Of a stretch of 64,000 nt of DNA, positions 54,668 to 64,000 are shown piece after piece. The translations under genes and the position numbers were made by a program. Numbering within the stretch: the stretch's first letter is position 1; each line of letters opens with the position of its first letter. The notes below the pieces were generated by a model. The model did not search any database. It was not told the origin of the DNA and worked only from the letters and a program-made list of their open reading frames with translations. The DNA comes from Dipteris shenzhenensis. Taxonomy: Eukaryota > Polypodiophyta > Polypodiopsida > Gleicheniales. The stretch lies in NCBI GenBank assembly GCA_047967505.1, contig CM106538.1; one strand, given 5' to 3'.

Positions 54668-57600
54668 TGTTGACTGCCACAACGATTAACAATTCATGTA
54701 CCATGATGAGAAAACAAAAATGTAGCAAGGAGTAGAAAATGACAATTCCCTTGGGGCCCAAGTGGTTGTAAAACAAGAGAAGAGAGGTACATGAGAGTAC
54801 AAGGGTTAGCCCTCCCTTCAAAACGTGGATATGTATATAAGGCCAAAAGTTCAATTTTGGTCTTCATTGTGTACTTACAAGATTGGAATAGAAGCTCTCT
54901 TCTTCTCCTCATTCTCTCACATTGAGTTTTTTGCTCTTTCTTGTTAAGTTGCCTTGTGATGCCACTCTCCCCCTCCCCCGATCTTTTCTCCCTGCTGCTC
55001 TGACTCCCATCACCCTCCTTCCTCCCCTCTCTTCTCTTCCTTCGTGGAATTACTTGCACATGATCTGGTAGATGCTTAGGTGATAAAAGTGGATGGTTTG
55101 TGCATATAGAGCTCTCACAAGGAGTTGTTTGAGAGTAGGGGCCTCAACGACATTCCCCGAAGATGCCACAACACGTGAGTCATCGTCGGACTTCACATTT
55201 TTGGCACCATTCCAGGGAGTTCAAGGTATGCTTATGTATTGCACAAGCTTTCTATCATTACCCCTCCATTATCCACCCATTGCACAATGCTTCTATCTTA
55301 TCTAGAGGTGTTGTTAGTGGAGTATAGGCTGGTTTTGAAGGAGGACAATGTGAGTCTTGAGTAGGAAAAGTAGAAACTTCCACTTCCATCACAGGGTGCT
55401 TTTTGCACATTTGAGCTTGTTTTTTTTGTTGTCACATTGTGGGAGTAGCTAGTAGGGATGATTGCTAAGGTGTGTGTGGTGTCGCATTTCACTTGCAAAC
55501 ACTAAAAAATGAGTTTGAATTAGTTCAAGTTGACACATGAGTGTGTTCTCATCACCCACCTTTAAAAATCCCCCATTTGATGCTTTTAATTGGTTGTTTT
55601 TTGTGCTTTTTTAATTTGAGTAGGTAGAGTAGGTAGTATAGCACCCATTTGTGGTCACAGACTTTGAACTAACACTCTAGAATTCTCATTGAGCACCAAA
55701 AACCAATCGGCGACTAAGCTAGACTAGGAGTCATTGATGCTATAAAATTAACGTAGCGACTCAACCAGTCTCGTTGCTATATAATGCAGCAACGGCTGAC
55801 TCGTGGATTGCCAGTTGGCCACCCACCCCCAACCACCTCACCTAACCTCATGTGGTAGGTAATGAACTCACAACTGTCACTTCAGAGGTCAACCCCCACT
55901 TTAAGGCTAACGCAACGACTTGTGACCCATTGCTTTATCCAGTCGTCATCACTGCTATAATGAGTCATTGCTATATTTACCCTATACACATCGTTGCTGA
56001 CATGTTGCTTGTGTTGCTGAGCCATTGCTTTATGTAGTTAAAACTATAGTCAGCTATGCCAGTCGTCGTTGCTTTATTAAAGCCAAAATTTCTGTGCTCA
56101 CCCATTGCTTTAATAGGTCCCTATATAAACAACCTGCCTCATTCTCCAGGATCTCACTTGTTTTCTCACCAAAACTTTGATAGGTTTTTTTCGAATTCCC
56201 ACAGCCTCCACATGCTCGCGCAATCACTTCTTCCCCTCCCTAGTCTACATGTCCACCATCTCTTCGCACTCCCTAAGTGCTCATGACCTCTTCTCCATCG
56301 AGGAACCCATTGGTGAGATTTCATCGGCCCTTCCTCATTCAGGCACACCTTCCTCATCCTGTATGATCTTCATGCCACTACTTGGCCAAATGGAGCAAGA
56401 GCAGTTTGAGGAATCCTCAGCTCAACACTCCACTACATGCTCACTCTACAAACACTGCATTTAGGACACTACAAAAGCACAAAACTTTTCCAAGCATGTA
56501 GTGCAAGCTATGAGGTTTTCACCTCTTGGCCAAGAGTAGCTTGAATAGCTCTAGGGTGTCAACTACACTCACAGTTCAAGTGCAATGCCAAGGACTATAG
56601 ACTCTATTATCACAATGCGGTAGTGTACGAGGCATTCCAGGACCTCGATGTGGTGCCATACATCCAATCCATGGGATTGCAATCGGTTGCAGATAGGTTC
56701 CCATGCCACCTCAACCTCTACCATGCGGTGGAGTTTATCAATCATTACAATAAGGGGACACACACCACAAGTTGGCTACATGCCGATGGTGAGTATCATT
56801 ACTACCAATTTACGGTAGTAACTGTCTAGTGCACATTCAACCTCCCAAAAATCTCCCAACCTTTTGCAATGCTGTAGGAAATAGAAAAGTGGTTAGCAAC
56901 AGTGGTCCCCTATAACTCAAAGATACATCGAGGAGGGTACCCATTAGTCTTATTGAGAATCGGTCACTGGCTAAGGCAGCTCGGGTAATCACACTGCTCA
57001 CCCAGATTCAACTAACAGAACACCATAGTGTTGTGATCCCCAACTTCATAGCATGACTCATCAAGCCTGAGAAAACAAACTGGGCTAGTTATTTCTATGA
57101 GGATATACTCAACATGTCCAAGTCATGATGATCAACAACAGCATGTCCAAGTCATGGAGGAGAAAAGAGCGCTTGAACTTCAAGGGCAATAATAGGCCGT
57201 GTTGGTCGAGCAGCTACATATAGCCGCACAACAATGGGAACAAGTATTGGCACTCCAAGTGGACCTGCAAGTGGCCAGATCTTCATCCCCTCCAGAACAA
57301 GCACAATATCTTCTCCATGAGAGGTTGCAGGATGCATCATCCCATATGCCTCCACACTTTATTTCACCTAATGCACCGTTCATGACACCTACACTTACTT
57401 CTTGCACACACTAGCCACCGCCCTTCTTCCACACAATATCCTTTTTGAAAACACTGTTACACTGCACGACCTCAATGAGGCCTTGCACTACACAACCGTC
57501 CAAGCCCATCCACTCATAGTAATGGCGTATTTTCATGAAAGATATAGTTTTGGAAGTCGACATGTATATCTAGGCCCGCTATTACTCCTCCATTACCACC

Positions 57601-59279
57601 CCATTATATATAATTTCATGGCATGGACTAGAGTGCTTCAAGAATCCATCAACTTCTTAATGACTATGCCTCTTCTCGTTGTCAAGCCCTCTCCCTTAGA
57701 AGACCTACCCTACACTCCCAAAATTCTCTAGTGCAGTCTCAAATGGATGCAAGGGTAGCTCATTTTCCATCGCATATTTAGGGTAGCAAGTGAGAAATAT
57801 CCCCCTACTGGCATCATTGTACTATATAGTAATATAGTCCAAGTCCTATAGAACATGATTCCAATTGGCATAAGCCAGTTTGATGATTCACATGTGGCCT
57901 ACCCTACCGAAGTCCAACCTCATGATATGGATCTGGCTTGGAATATTATTTATGACACCCCACAACCACCCCCATCCAACTTAGCACCTGGCAATAGAGG
58001 CCCAAGCTCCATAATCATAGGCACACACATGAGCACAGGCCCAACCACACAACCTTCCACCTCACAGCACGTCACCACGGACACGCATCAATAACCTATC
58101 AAAGGAGAGGGACAAGAAGTCATGGGCACCAAGCAATGGTACTACATCCTTAAACCCAATGTGCTCTTCTCTAACCTAGAGGGGGGCTGGCTGTATCCAC
58201 CCTATGCTCGCTGATCATGCTCGTCACCATTTACAAAAGCTACATTGTATGAGGCCATTTGAGAGATCTCACCTCCATTATGTCCTTACAGGTGAGATGA
58301 AATATCTGTAGCTTTCCTTTCCATCTATTTACATCCACCACATCCTTGATTGTTATGAATGAAGTGATCGCTTTGTATGCTTGAGAGTGGATTCCTGCGG
58401 GGCGGCGGCTACTAATCTTCTTCATCTAGTAGGTGATGGGCTACTTCTTCTTCAGGTTCCTCTTCATAAGGTAACTACAACAAAGTACCCCCGAGCTGAT
58501 GGTGATGTTGGTCTTTAACCTCAGTGTGGTAGGTTACATTTTTGATACACATAGCATTTGGAGAACCTACTGCTATGTGGGGATCGAACGGCAGCTTGAC
58601 CCCATATACATGCCATTGCACTAACGTTGGACTTGGCTAGATTTTGAAAAGATGAGGGAAGTAGACCCAAATATCGCATATAACTTCCCTTAGTTTTGAC
58701 TTCTTGGAAGTTGGCACTTCCTTAGCTTTGGCCACCCAGATGAAGGAGTTCAACACTGCATTCGCATTAGTCCAAGATCTAGTAGTTGTGGCCACTATGC
58801 ATTTCTTTTGACTACTCATCATTTTGCTTCGAGACCTCCCCAATCTCAATCTACCAGTAGAAGAACATTACCGGTGACGGTTGCACACCGAAATTGTATT
58901 TGATTTAAACGAGGTCTCTTTATTCCCTCAAGTGATGCACTTGTATGTGCGTGTCTAAAATCTTCATGGTCATCACATCCAAACCTTCGAGGACATGTTT
59001 GAGAAACATTTTAGAAGCCGCTACATCCATTTTGTTGGATCTCCCATAGAACATTCGAGCACTACATAATCATGAACAAGGTCCTCAAATCAAACATCAT
59101 GCACCTAGGACACATGGATAGATTGTGAATAGGAAGGGGGGCATGTTAACCACTGCCATAATGGTTAACAGTTCATGTACCATGATGAGAAAGCGAAAAT
59201 GTAGGAGAGAGAGCGAGGAGTAGTAGATGATAATTCTCTTGGAGTTGAATGGCCCCAAGTGGTTGTAAAACAAGAGGAG
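54668..59279 (+). mobile_element. LTR retrotransposon with unrecognised interior
   Basis: The 5' LTR starts TGTTGACTGCCACAACGATT at 54668 with a TATATAAG box near 54833. The 3' LTR begins TGTTAACCACTGCCATAATG at 59144 after a polypurine tract AGGAAGGGGGGCA (59131-59143). Shared sequence includes TTCATGTACCATGATGAGAA and AAGTGGTTGTAAAACAAGAG. The 3' LTR is cut at about 59279 by a Copia remnant. The 4 kb interior has short open stretches but no Gag, protease, RT or integrase that I can recognise; a non-autonomous (LARD-like) element or a very decayed one. Confidence 0.65.
55890..56160 (+). promoter_or_regulatory. Repeated CATTGCTTTA motifs before a TATA box
   Basis: Five variants of (C)CATTGCTTTA/CGTTGCTTTA are spaced over about 200 bp and end at CCCTATATAAACAAC (about 56113-56127). 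This looks like an internal promoter of the surrounding LTR element; the function is inference. Confidence 0.35.
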
Positions 59280-59289
59280 TCAGCATCAA

Positions 59290-62200
59290 CATCAGCATCA
59301 TCATCATCCTCAGTAACATCAGAATCAGCAAAGACATGATCCTTGATATATTGACAGCAGTGCATCATCTCACATAACAAATCATCAAGAATGGTTCATA
59401 GAAATGAAACCATTAGAAGGACAGAAGAATGCCATCTACACACTAGGCAATACATCAAATCTAGTTCAAGCGATAGGTGTTATCCCTATGAACAATTTCA
59501 TTGGTACGAAAGGATTGGTGAAAGATGTGCTCTATGTTCCGAAGCTCAGCAAAGAACCTCTTGTCAGTAGGTCAAATGATGGAACACAACTATAGAGTCA
59601 TCTTCGATGGTGATAAATGCACTATCAGAGATAAATCCAAAAGATGCCAACTAGTAGCAAAAGGTGTCAAGGAAGGACGCTTATATAGAATGCTAGCTAT
59701 AGTACCAGATAAGCATGCCATGTTAGTTCAATTGCAACAGATGCCACTATCTACAAAATGGCACAAGAGATATGGTCATGTCAACTTCAAGTACTTGTTA
59801 GATCTCAGGAATCAGAATATGGCAATTGGGATTCCGAAGCTACAGTTTCTTGGAAAAGTTTGTGAAGCATGCTGCTTCAGCAAACAAAAGCGAACCAACT
59901 TTGGCAGAAGTACCTCTCGTGCACTAGGTATTCTTGATTTGATTCATATAGATGTATGGGGTTATGCCTAGACCCGCAGCATCAATGGTTCACTTTACTA
60001 CTTGACTTTCATTGATGACTACAACAGATATTGTTGGGTCTACTTTTTGAAAGAGAAATCTGAAGTGTTTTCCAGATTTCAAGAATTCAAAGCCATGGTA
60101 GAAAACCAGATAGGCAAAAAGATCAAGGTCATGAGATCAAATAGAGGAGCTGAATACATGTCTTCAGCATTCATGAACTTTTGCAAAAATCACAGCATTC
60201 GAAGACAATTCACATGTGCGAATACTCCTCAGTAGAATGCAAGAGCCGAAAGGAAGAATGGGACTTTAGTGGGACAGTGCTAGAGTAATGCTTAGTGAGA
60301 AGCATCTTCCGAATCAGTATTGGGCAGAAGCAATAGCTGCTGCAAACTATTTGCTTGATCGGCTTCCTACTGAACTGATACAGGGTATGACTCCTTATGA
60401 AGCATTCACTGGACATAATCCACACATTGGGCATCTCCGCATATTTGGTTGCATAGCGTATGCCCACATACATGAATGATCATTGTAGAAAATTGGATGT
60501 GAAGTCATGCAAATGCATCATGGTTGGCTACAATGAAGAAAACAAAGCATACAAATTGTATGATCCCATCAACCACAAGGTCATTATCTCTAGAGATCTA
60601 ATCTTTGATGAGGAATCTGAATGGAAAACCTCACCTACATAGGAGATAGAAGCATCGACTTCACAGTCATCTACAAAACAGGTTGATGAAGAAGAGCAAG
60701 AATTTCCAGCAACACCCCAAGTAGAGCGATAGCGGCTCAGATGGTCTACTAGGGAAAGCAGACCTCTAACAAGATTAACATATGCTTAGAAAGGCAAAGC
60801 AATTCAGGTGGAAACCACCAACTATGCTCTTATGACTACCATCATGGCTATAGAAGAGCCAGTGTACTTCGAAGATGCAGTAGACAAACCAGAATGGCAA
60901 ATTGCTATGAATGAAGAAATGGATGATTTGTATAAGAATAATACTTGGAAATTATGTGACCTTTCACCAGGAAAGAAGGCCATAGCAAACAAATGGGTAT
61001 ACAAAGTGAAGTACAATCCAGATGGTAGCATTCAAAGATACAAAGCCAGACTAGTTGTGCAAAAGGATTTGCACAACAATATGGTCAGGACTATGATGAG
61101 ACTTATGCTCCAGTAGTAAAGATGAATTTCATATGGTTCTTGATATCACTAGCGACACTCACCAGATGGAATGTGTATCAGCTCGACAAGAATGCATTTC
61201 TCAATGGTTATCTAGATGAGGAAGTCTACATACAACAACCAGTAGGTTATGGTGAGCCAGGAAATGAGAATAAGGTTTGCCATCTCAAGAAAAGTCTCTA
61301 CGGCTTAAAGCAAGCACCCAGAAGTTGGTACAACAGAATTAACAAGTATTTTGCTAATCTGGGATACATGAAATCCAATGCAAATCATACTTTCTACTAC
61401 AAAGTTCAAGGGAAAGACATTACTATTGCACTATTATACGTAGATGATCTGATTGTGACATGAAGCAAGGTAGCTTCATCAAAAAACTAAAACAAGATTT
61501 ATCTGTAGAGTTTGACATGAAAGATCCTAGACTTATGTACTATTGTCTTGGAATTGAGTTCTGGAGAGATTCAGATAGCACATTCATGAGTCAACTCAAG
61601 TATCTTGACAGTCTCCTGAAGAAGTTTCATATGGTAGACTGCAAGATTGCAGCCACTCCCATGGAATAGAGTTTGAAACTTACTAAAGATTTAGAAAAGC
61701 CTACAGTGAATGACAGGTACTACATGCAGATCATCGGATCTCTTATATATCTGACTATCACTCAGCCAGATATTTGTTATGCAATAAGCTCACTAGCATA
61801 GTTTATGGTAAATCCAAAATAGTCTCACTAGAATGCAGCCAAAAAAGTCTTGAGATACATCAGAGGTACAAGATAGTTTGTGATAGAATACAGAGGAAGT
61901 CATCCACGATTGCATGGGATACTATGACAGTGACTATGTTGGAGATCATGAGACTAGGAGATCGACATAGGGATATGCATTTTTTCTTGATCAAGGTGCT
62001 ATATCATGGTTGTCAAACAAATAGCCAATTGTTTCTTTGTCTTTGACTGAAGCAGAATATAGAGCACTCACTACAAGTGCATGTGAGGCTATATGGCTCA
62101 GAAGACTATTGTAAAAAATAGATTACTTTGATGAGTCAAAGCCAACAACAATATACTGTGATAATCAATCAGCTCAAGCATTGGCCAAGAATCCAGTATA

Positions 62201-62394
62201 TCACTTCAGGACAAAGCACATTGACATCAGAGAGCACTTCATTAGAGAAAGAGTGTTATTTGGTGACATCACACTGTAGCATTGTGATAGCAAAGAGAAT
62301 GTTGCAGACATCTTTAGCAAACCACTCAGTAAAGAGCTATTCGAGAAACATCGACTAGGTTTGTCTCACAGGAAGGACATTCCCATTAAAGGGG
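59290..62394 (+). pseudogene. Copia-4: decayed Copia pol
   Basis: Order: protease (YIDSSASSHITNKSSRM near 59345, the DSGA motif changed to DSSA), VLYVPKLSKE, pre-integrase WHKRYGHVNF with CEACCFSKQKRT, integrase ([31 protein letters not shown]), RT (WVYKVKYNPDGSIQRYKARL, LDKNAFLNGYLDEEV, YGLKQAPRSWYNRI, LLYVDDLIVT near 61435-61460 and then TGA), and RNase H pieces ending [10 protein letters not shown] and ADIFSKPLSKELF (about 62310-62340). Stops and frameshifts are frequent. A polypurine-like CATTAAAGGGG at 62384-62394 precedes the LTR. Gag is missing. Confidence 0.85.
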
Positions 62395-62780
62395 TGTGAC
62401 GGAATGTAATGTTCAGTCCTTCTTCGATTCCCCAGAATCATCATCTTGAGGGAAGGCCTACTTCATGATGTTGATCTTGAGGAAGGTGTTGAGAGTTCAT
62501 GCTCAACATCATGTGATCACGTGAGCACCATCATCTGATCATATGTGCATAGCACTATAATACAAGCTCAGGGAGTTTTTGAGCCCCAAATATCCCAGGA
62601 ACAAAGATTGCAAGCAAGGGCACAAGTTGTAGGTTCCAGCTCATAGGTTGTAGGTTCCAACTGCAAGCTGCAGTTAAGTGTCTCGTAGGAGTTAAGCCTC
62701 ACTACTCCAAGTTTTGAGCCTCATATAGGGGGTTTGAACCCCAAATAGTTCAACCTAAATTCCTAGATGTTAGCACATGC
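62395..62780 (+). repeat. Copia-4 3' LTR, right end uncertain
   Basis: Starts TGTGACGGAATGTAATGTTC immediately after the polypurine tract. A possible TATA box (CTATAATAC) lies near 62549. The second LTR is absent, so the end was set where the text loses LTR character. Confidence 0.5.
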
Positions 62781-62906
62781 TAGGACTACTCTAATCACCA
62801 CATCCCACCTCCAAAACATAGATCAATAACATGAGCATTTGATCTCCTTCATACCAATTTAATCTCTCCACGAAATCCCTCAATTTGAAAGAGTTTCTTA
62901 TTAAAT

Positions 62907-63540
62907 CTATAAGCACATTAGAGGACCTTCCCACCTAACCCGGTAAGGAAAAATACTATACAATTGACAAATGATCCAAAAGATGTGGTAGAAATAGCCA
63001 AGGCCCACCCATTGGGCACACATCAACCAAGCCTCATCTAAAACATAGAATTGATCCAGCCTACTTGCTCTAAACCCCTCTCCCTTATTTCTATTAAAGG
63101 AAACCCCCAAGCCTTTCGAATCGAATTCTACACAATCAATGAGACTGTTCTCCAAACAAAATTCCTCCCAATCATTCGATCCCTCATCCAAAATCCCCCT
63201 ATTGGATTGCAATCTATTCTCATAATGCTCAACAATATTTCTACCCCCTCCCAACACCCATCGACTACCTGACACTATCATTAAGATCCTTCCAAACACT
63301 CCCCATGTTCCTCCAACCCATTTGGAGCATAAACATTCACTAAATTGAACTTAGAAATTAAGGTTGCAATGAATAGACCATCATCCTCCTGAAACAACTT
63401 AGTAACAATTCATAAATGCTTCACCAAATTAGCAACCCCCTCTTTTACCAATAAATTGACAAAAGAATTGTAACCAGTCTAGCCAAATGCCATTTACAAA
63501 CCATCATCAGAGCCACACTGAAGCTCTTACAATAGTACAA
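62907..63540 (-). pseudogene. L1-type LINE endonuclease fragment
   Basis: Minus strand: ISKFNLVNVYAPNG near 63350, then after stops WVLGGGRNIVEHYENRL and FDSKGLGVSFNRNKGEGFRA, with SRLDQFYVLDEAW, matching the plant L1 endonuclease (GDFN...RLDRFYV). The first catalytic segment is degraded. No RT follows on the left. Confidence 0.7.
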
Positions 63541-63579
63541 TGTCAATATTAGAATTGCAGATGTCATTATTTATTGGGT

Positions 63580-64000
63580 TATTAATTTATTTTTTTAATC
63601 TGGATCATCAGGATTTATTATATCTTATCAATAAAACTATCATTCAAGGTAGATTGGTAAGGCGGATAATTTTGTTGCAAGAGCTCAGTTTCAAAATTAG
63701 CCACAAGATTGGTAAATTGCATGCTATAGCTAATTATTGATCCTATCTTCCATAATAAAAATCCAAACTACTAAGCTTCTTGATGCCAATTTATTTGCTA
63801 TTGGTTTTAATGAAGTTGAGTATGCCGACTTACTGCAATATTTGTCTTTTCTGAACACATGCCTAGAATAAGTGCATGTAGATAGCTATTAAGGCTTGGA
63901 TATACACCTTGATTGTTGGTCAATTGTATCACCAATGTGCTGATGGTATATTACGCAAATGGGTATTACCCCTTGAGCAAGTTATAATTCTCATTGAGGC
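63580..64000 (+). pseudogene. Gypsy RNase H to integrase fragment at the window edge
   Basis: Plus strand: DHQDLLYLINKTIIQGRLVR and ILLQELSFKISHKIGKLHAI match the end of Gypsy RNase H (DHQALLYL...GRLARW...KPGKxH). After stops, CADGILRKWVLPLEQVIILI matches the start of the integrase H2C2 region (DGILRR...E). It continues past the right edge. Confidence 0.75.

Noticed and set aside
56177-58094. Short open frames inside the LTR element as host genes
   Set aside because: They are broken by stops, in differing frames, and lie between two LTRs; kept as unrecognised element interior.

Overview
The window is plant nuclear DNA from a large, repeat-rich genome. It holds one host gene, the minus-strand XPD/ERCC2-type DNA helicase of TFIIH (UVH6 in Arabidopsis). 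Four coding exons can be read by splicing: exon 1 at 47122-46314, exon 2 at 35928-35846, exon 3 at 25625-25222 and exon 4 at 7017-6824. They join in frame without a stop and cover about the first 496 of roughly 760 residues. The rest lies beyond the left edge. The introns are about 10.4, 10.2 and 18.2 kb, then more than 6.8 kb, and are filled with transposable elements. Giant introns, Copia/Gypsy load and L1-like LINEs fit a fern or a gymnosperm; I favour a fern, but the sequence does not settle it.

Layout, left to right. 1-4.5 kb: a bicistronic LINE (ML-1), minus. 4.6-6.7 kb: an L1 3' fragment and a Gypsy pol remnant. 6.8-7.0 kb: XPD exon 4. 7.7-9.9 kb: a decayed, internally deleted Copia. 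10.2-19.1 kb: a Gypsy gag remnant, then an L1-type LINE (minus) split by a young, apparently intact Copia element (11009-16851, 736-bp LTRs, 5-bp target duplication). 19.2-22.3 kb: LINE, ORF1-only element and gag/integrase fragments. 25.2-25.6 kb: XPD exon 3. 25.9-31.8 kb: a chimeric Copia with two RT modules (minus). 33.1-35.8 kb: two ORF1-only elements. 35.85-35.93 kb: XPD exon 2. 36.7-39.4 kb: two chained LINE copies with a nested hAT-like MITE. 39.4-45.6 kb: LTRs and MITE relatives. 46.3-47.4 kb: XPD exon 1, promoter and a compound microsatellite. 47.7-52 kb: a SINE and a decayed Helentron-type Helitron. 53.4-53.6 kb: another LINE tail. 54.7-59.3 kb: an LTR element with an unrecognised interior. 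59.3-62.4 kb: a decayed Copia. 62.9-64 kb: L1 endonuclease and Gypsy RNase H fragments.

The most interesting pattern is a family of LINEs and ORF1-only derivatives that share a 3' terminus. The terminus is a short hairpin with compensatory base changes (AGACC/GGTCT versus AGGCC/GGCCT), followed by a GACGTTAATA-like end and then a microsatellite ((CT)n, (CTTT)n or (TTC)n) in place of poly(A). Eight copies of this end occur here on both strands, several chained head to tail through (CT)n tracts. This suggests a stringent-type LINE whose machinery also mobilises ORF1-only partners and either seeds or targets microsatellites. One such element ends 36 bp from an XPD splice donor.
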